Program-made: the position numbers and the translations under genes
Shown: positions 63,716 to 64,000 of the stretch, piece by piece
Layout: each line of letters begins with the position of its first letter
Position numbering within the stretch: the first letter of the stretch is position 1
Notes under the pieces: generated by a model
Databases searched by the model: none
Seen by the model: the letters and a program-made list of their open reading frames with translations, nothing else
Told to the model about the DNA's origin: nothing
DNA from: Leptospira sp. B5-022
GTDB lineage: Bacteria > Spirochaetota > Leptospiria > Leptospirales > Leptospiraceae
Direction of reading: 5' to 3'
Assembly: GCF_000347035.1 (NCBI RefSeq)
Contig: NZ_ANIJ01000025.1
Coordinates: forward strand, 186,001-250,000
Length of the DNA stretch: 64,000 bases

Positions 63716-64000
63716 ATGCGAATCATCTCAGCTCTAGCTATGCCAAAATCTTTGTTCTCTTTTAAAAAAAAGGGATATTTTCCTTTCATTCATTCAAAAG
63801 GTAAATCCTATTTCGGATTAGTTCTAGCTTGTATGCTCGCGTTAGGCGCTTTTTGGAGTGCTCCGAAAGAATCCGGGGTTCCATTTCCTTTGCCGGAAGT
63901 CCAGGTTGCCCCGGATGGAAGGGCGGTGACTTCTATCGGGATCCCTGTTCCACCCGGACCGGCAAAATTTGTACCTTCTATTTCACTCTCTTATGATTCT
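63716..64000 (+). CDS. N-terminal part of an SpvB/YD-repeat-type giant protein (cut by window edge)
   Basis: The gene starts at the ATG at 63716 and is open to the window end (95 codons). Residues 1-45 form a long signal-like region with a hydrophobic segment (FGLVLACMLALGAFW). After a Pro-rich linker, GRAVTSIGIPVPPGPAKFVPSIS then LSYDS at the edge matches the start of SpvB/TcaC-type N-terminal domains, whose hallmark is a PVPPG...P.LSLSYxS pattern. Such proteins usually continue into TcdB/YD repeats as Tc toxin shells or polymorphic toxins. Only the start is visible here, so the full architecture is unknown. Confidence 0.65.
   Translation, partial: MRIISALAMPKSLFSFKKKGYFPFIHSKGKSYFGLVLACMLALGAFWSAPKESGVPFPLPEVQVAPDGRAVTSIGIPVPPGPAKFVPSISLSYDS

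Overview
The window is spirochaetal and almost certainly from the genus Leptospira. The clearest markers are a recognisable lipL41 followed by its chaperone-type partner lep, many short-signal lipoproteins with leptospiral lipoboxes, a vitamin K-dependent gamma-carboxylase homologue of the kind reported from leptospires, and an EF-G of the spirochaete/mitochondrial type. The presence of lipL41 and the carboxylase homologue points to the pathogen/intermediate side of the genus rather than the classical saprophytes, but the species cannot be read from this window. Both window ends cut genes: pgi at the left (minus strand) and an SpvB/YD-type giant protein at the right (plus strand).

Layout. 1-10.3 kb: core metabolism and regulation (pgi, galK, a STAS anti-anti-sigma factor, a uracil-DNA glycosylase-like protein, an AraC regulator with a tiny upstream helix-hairpin-helix ORF, a hemerythrin-like protein, a B12-binding radical SAM protein, lep-lipL41, nadA, ispF). 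10.3-14.7 kb: an acetyltransferase, a DoxX-like protein, a TPR lipoprotein, dprA and the carboxylase homologue. 14.7-22.7 kb: an accessory surface block. It holds a 1929-residue lipoprotein with twelve bacterial Ig-like repeats, three small overlapping lipoprotein genes and a UPF0316 membrane protein, preceded by a strong palindromic operator candidate. 22.7-32 kb: a SET-domain protein, an unrecognised protein, a GreA-C-like protein, a SulP-carbonic anhydrase fusion, msrA, a PAS-LuxR regulator, a GST, a radical SAM protein and a lipase-like hydrolase.

32-36 kb is a run of small accessory enzymes with two ArsR-SRPBCC modules. Each module has a palindrome inside its promoter and a very short or absent mRNA leader. 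36-45.9 kb: an adenylate cyclase, a secreted hydrolase, lipoproteins, a DedA protein, an SPFH lipoprotein, a miniature UvrD-like helicase and a fatty acid desaturase. 46-53.7 kb: two tandem PF10118-type di-metal proteins, tRNA-Val, a HEAT-repeat protein, a PhaR-like regulator, a FrnE-like DsbA, a TlpA-like thioredoxin and a UbiA-type prenyltransferase. 54-62.9 kb: a TrkH/KtrB transporter, fusA, a degenerate LytM protein, an amidohydrolase, two cyclic-nucleotide-binding proteins, tRNA-Arg and prmC. 63-64 kb: a small lipoprotein and the start of the SpvB-like protein.

Functional links I would draw: lipL41 and lep form one transcription unit with a terminator-like hairpin inside the start of lep. 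The Ig-like surface protein and its downstream lipoproteins are translationally coupled and probably act together on the cell surface. The cyclase and the two cyclic-nucleotide-binding proteins could belong to one cAMP circuit, although they are not adjacent. No rRNA, CRISPR array, insertion sequence or phage was found.
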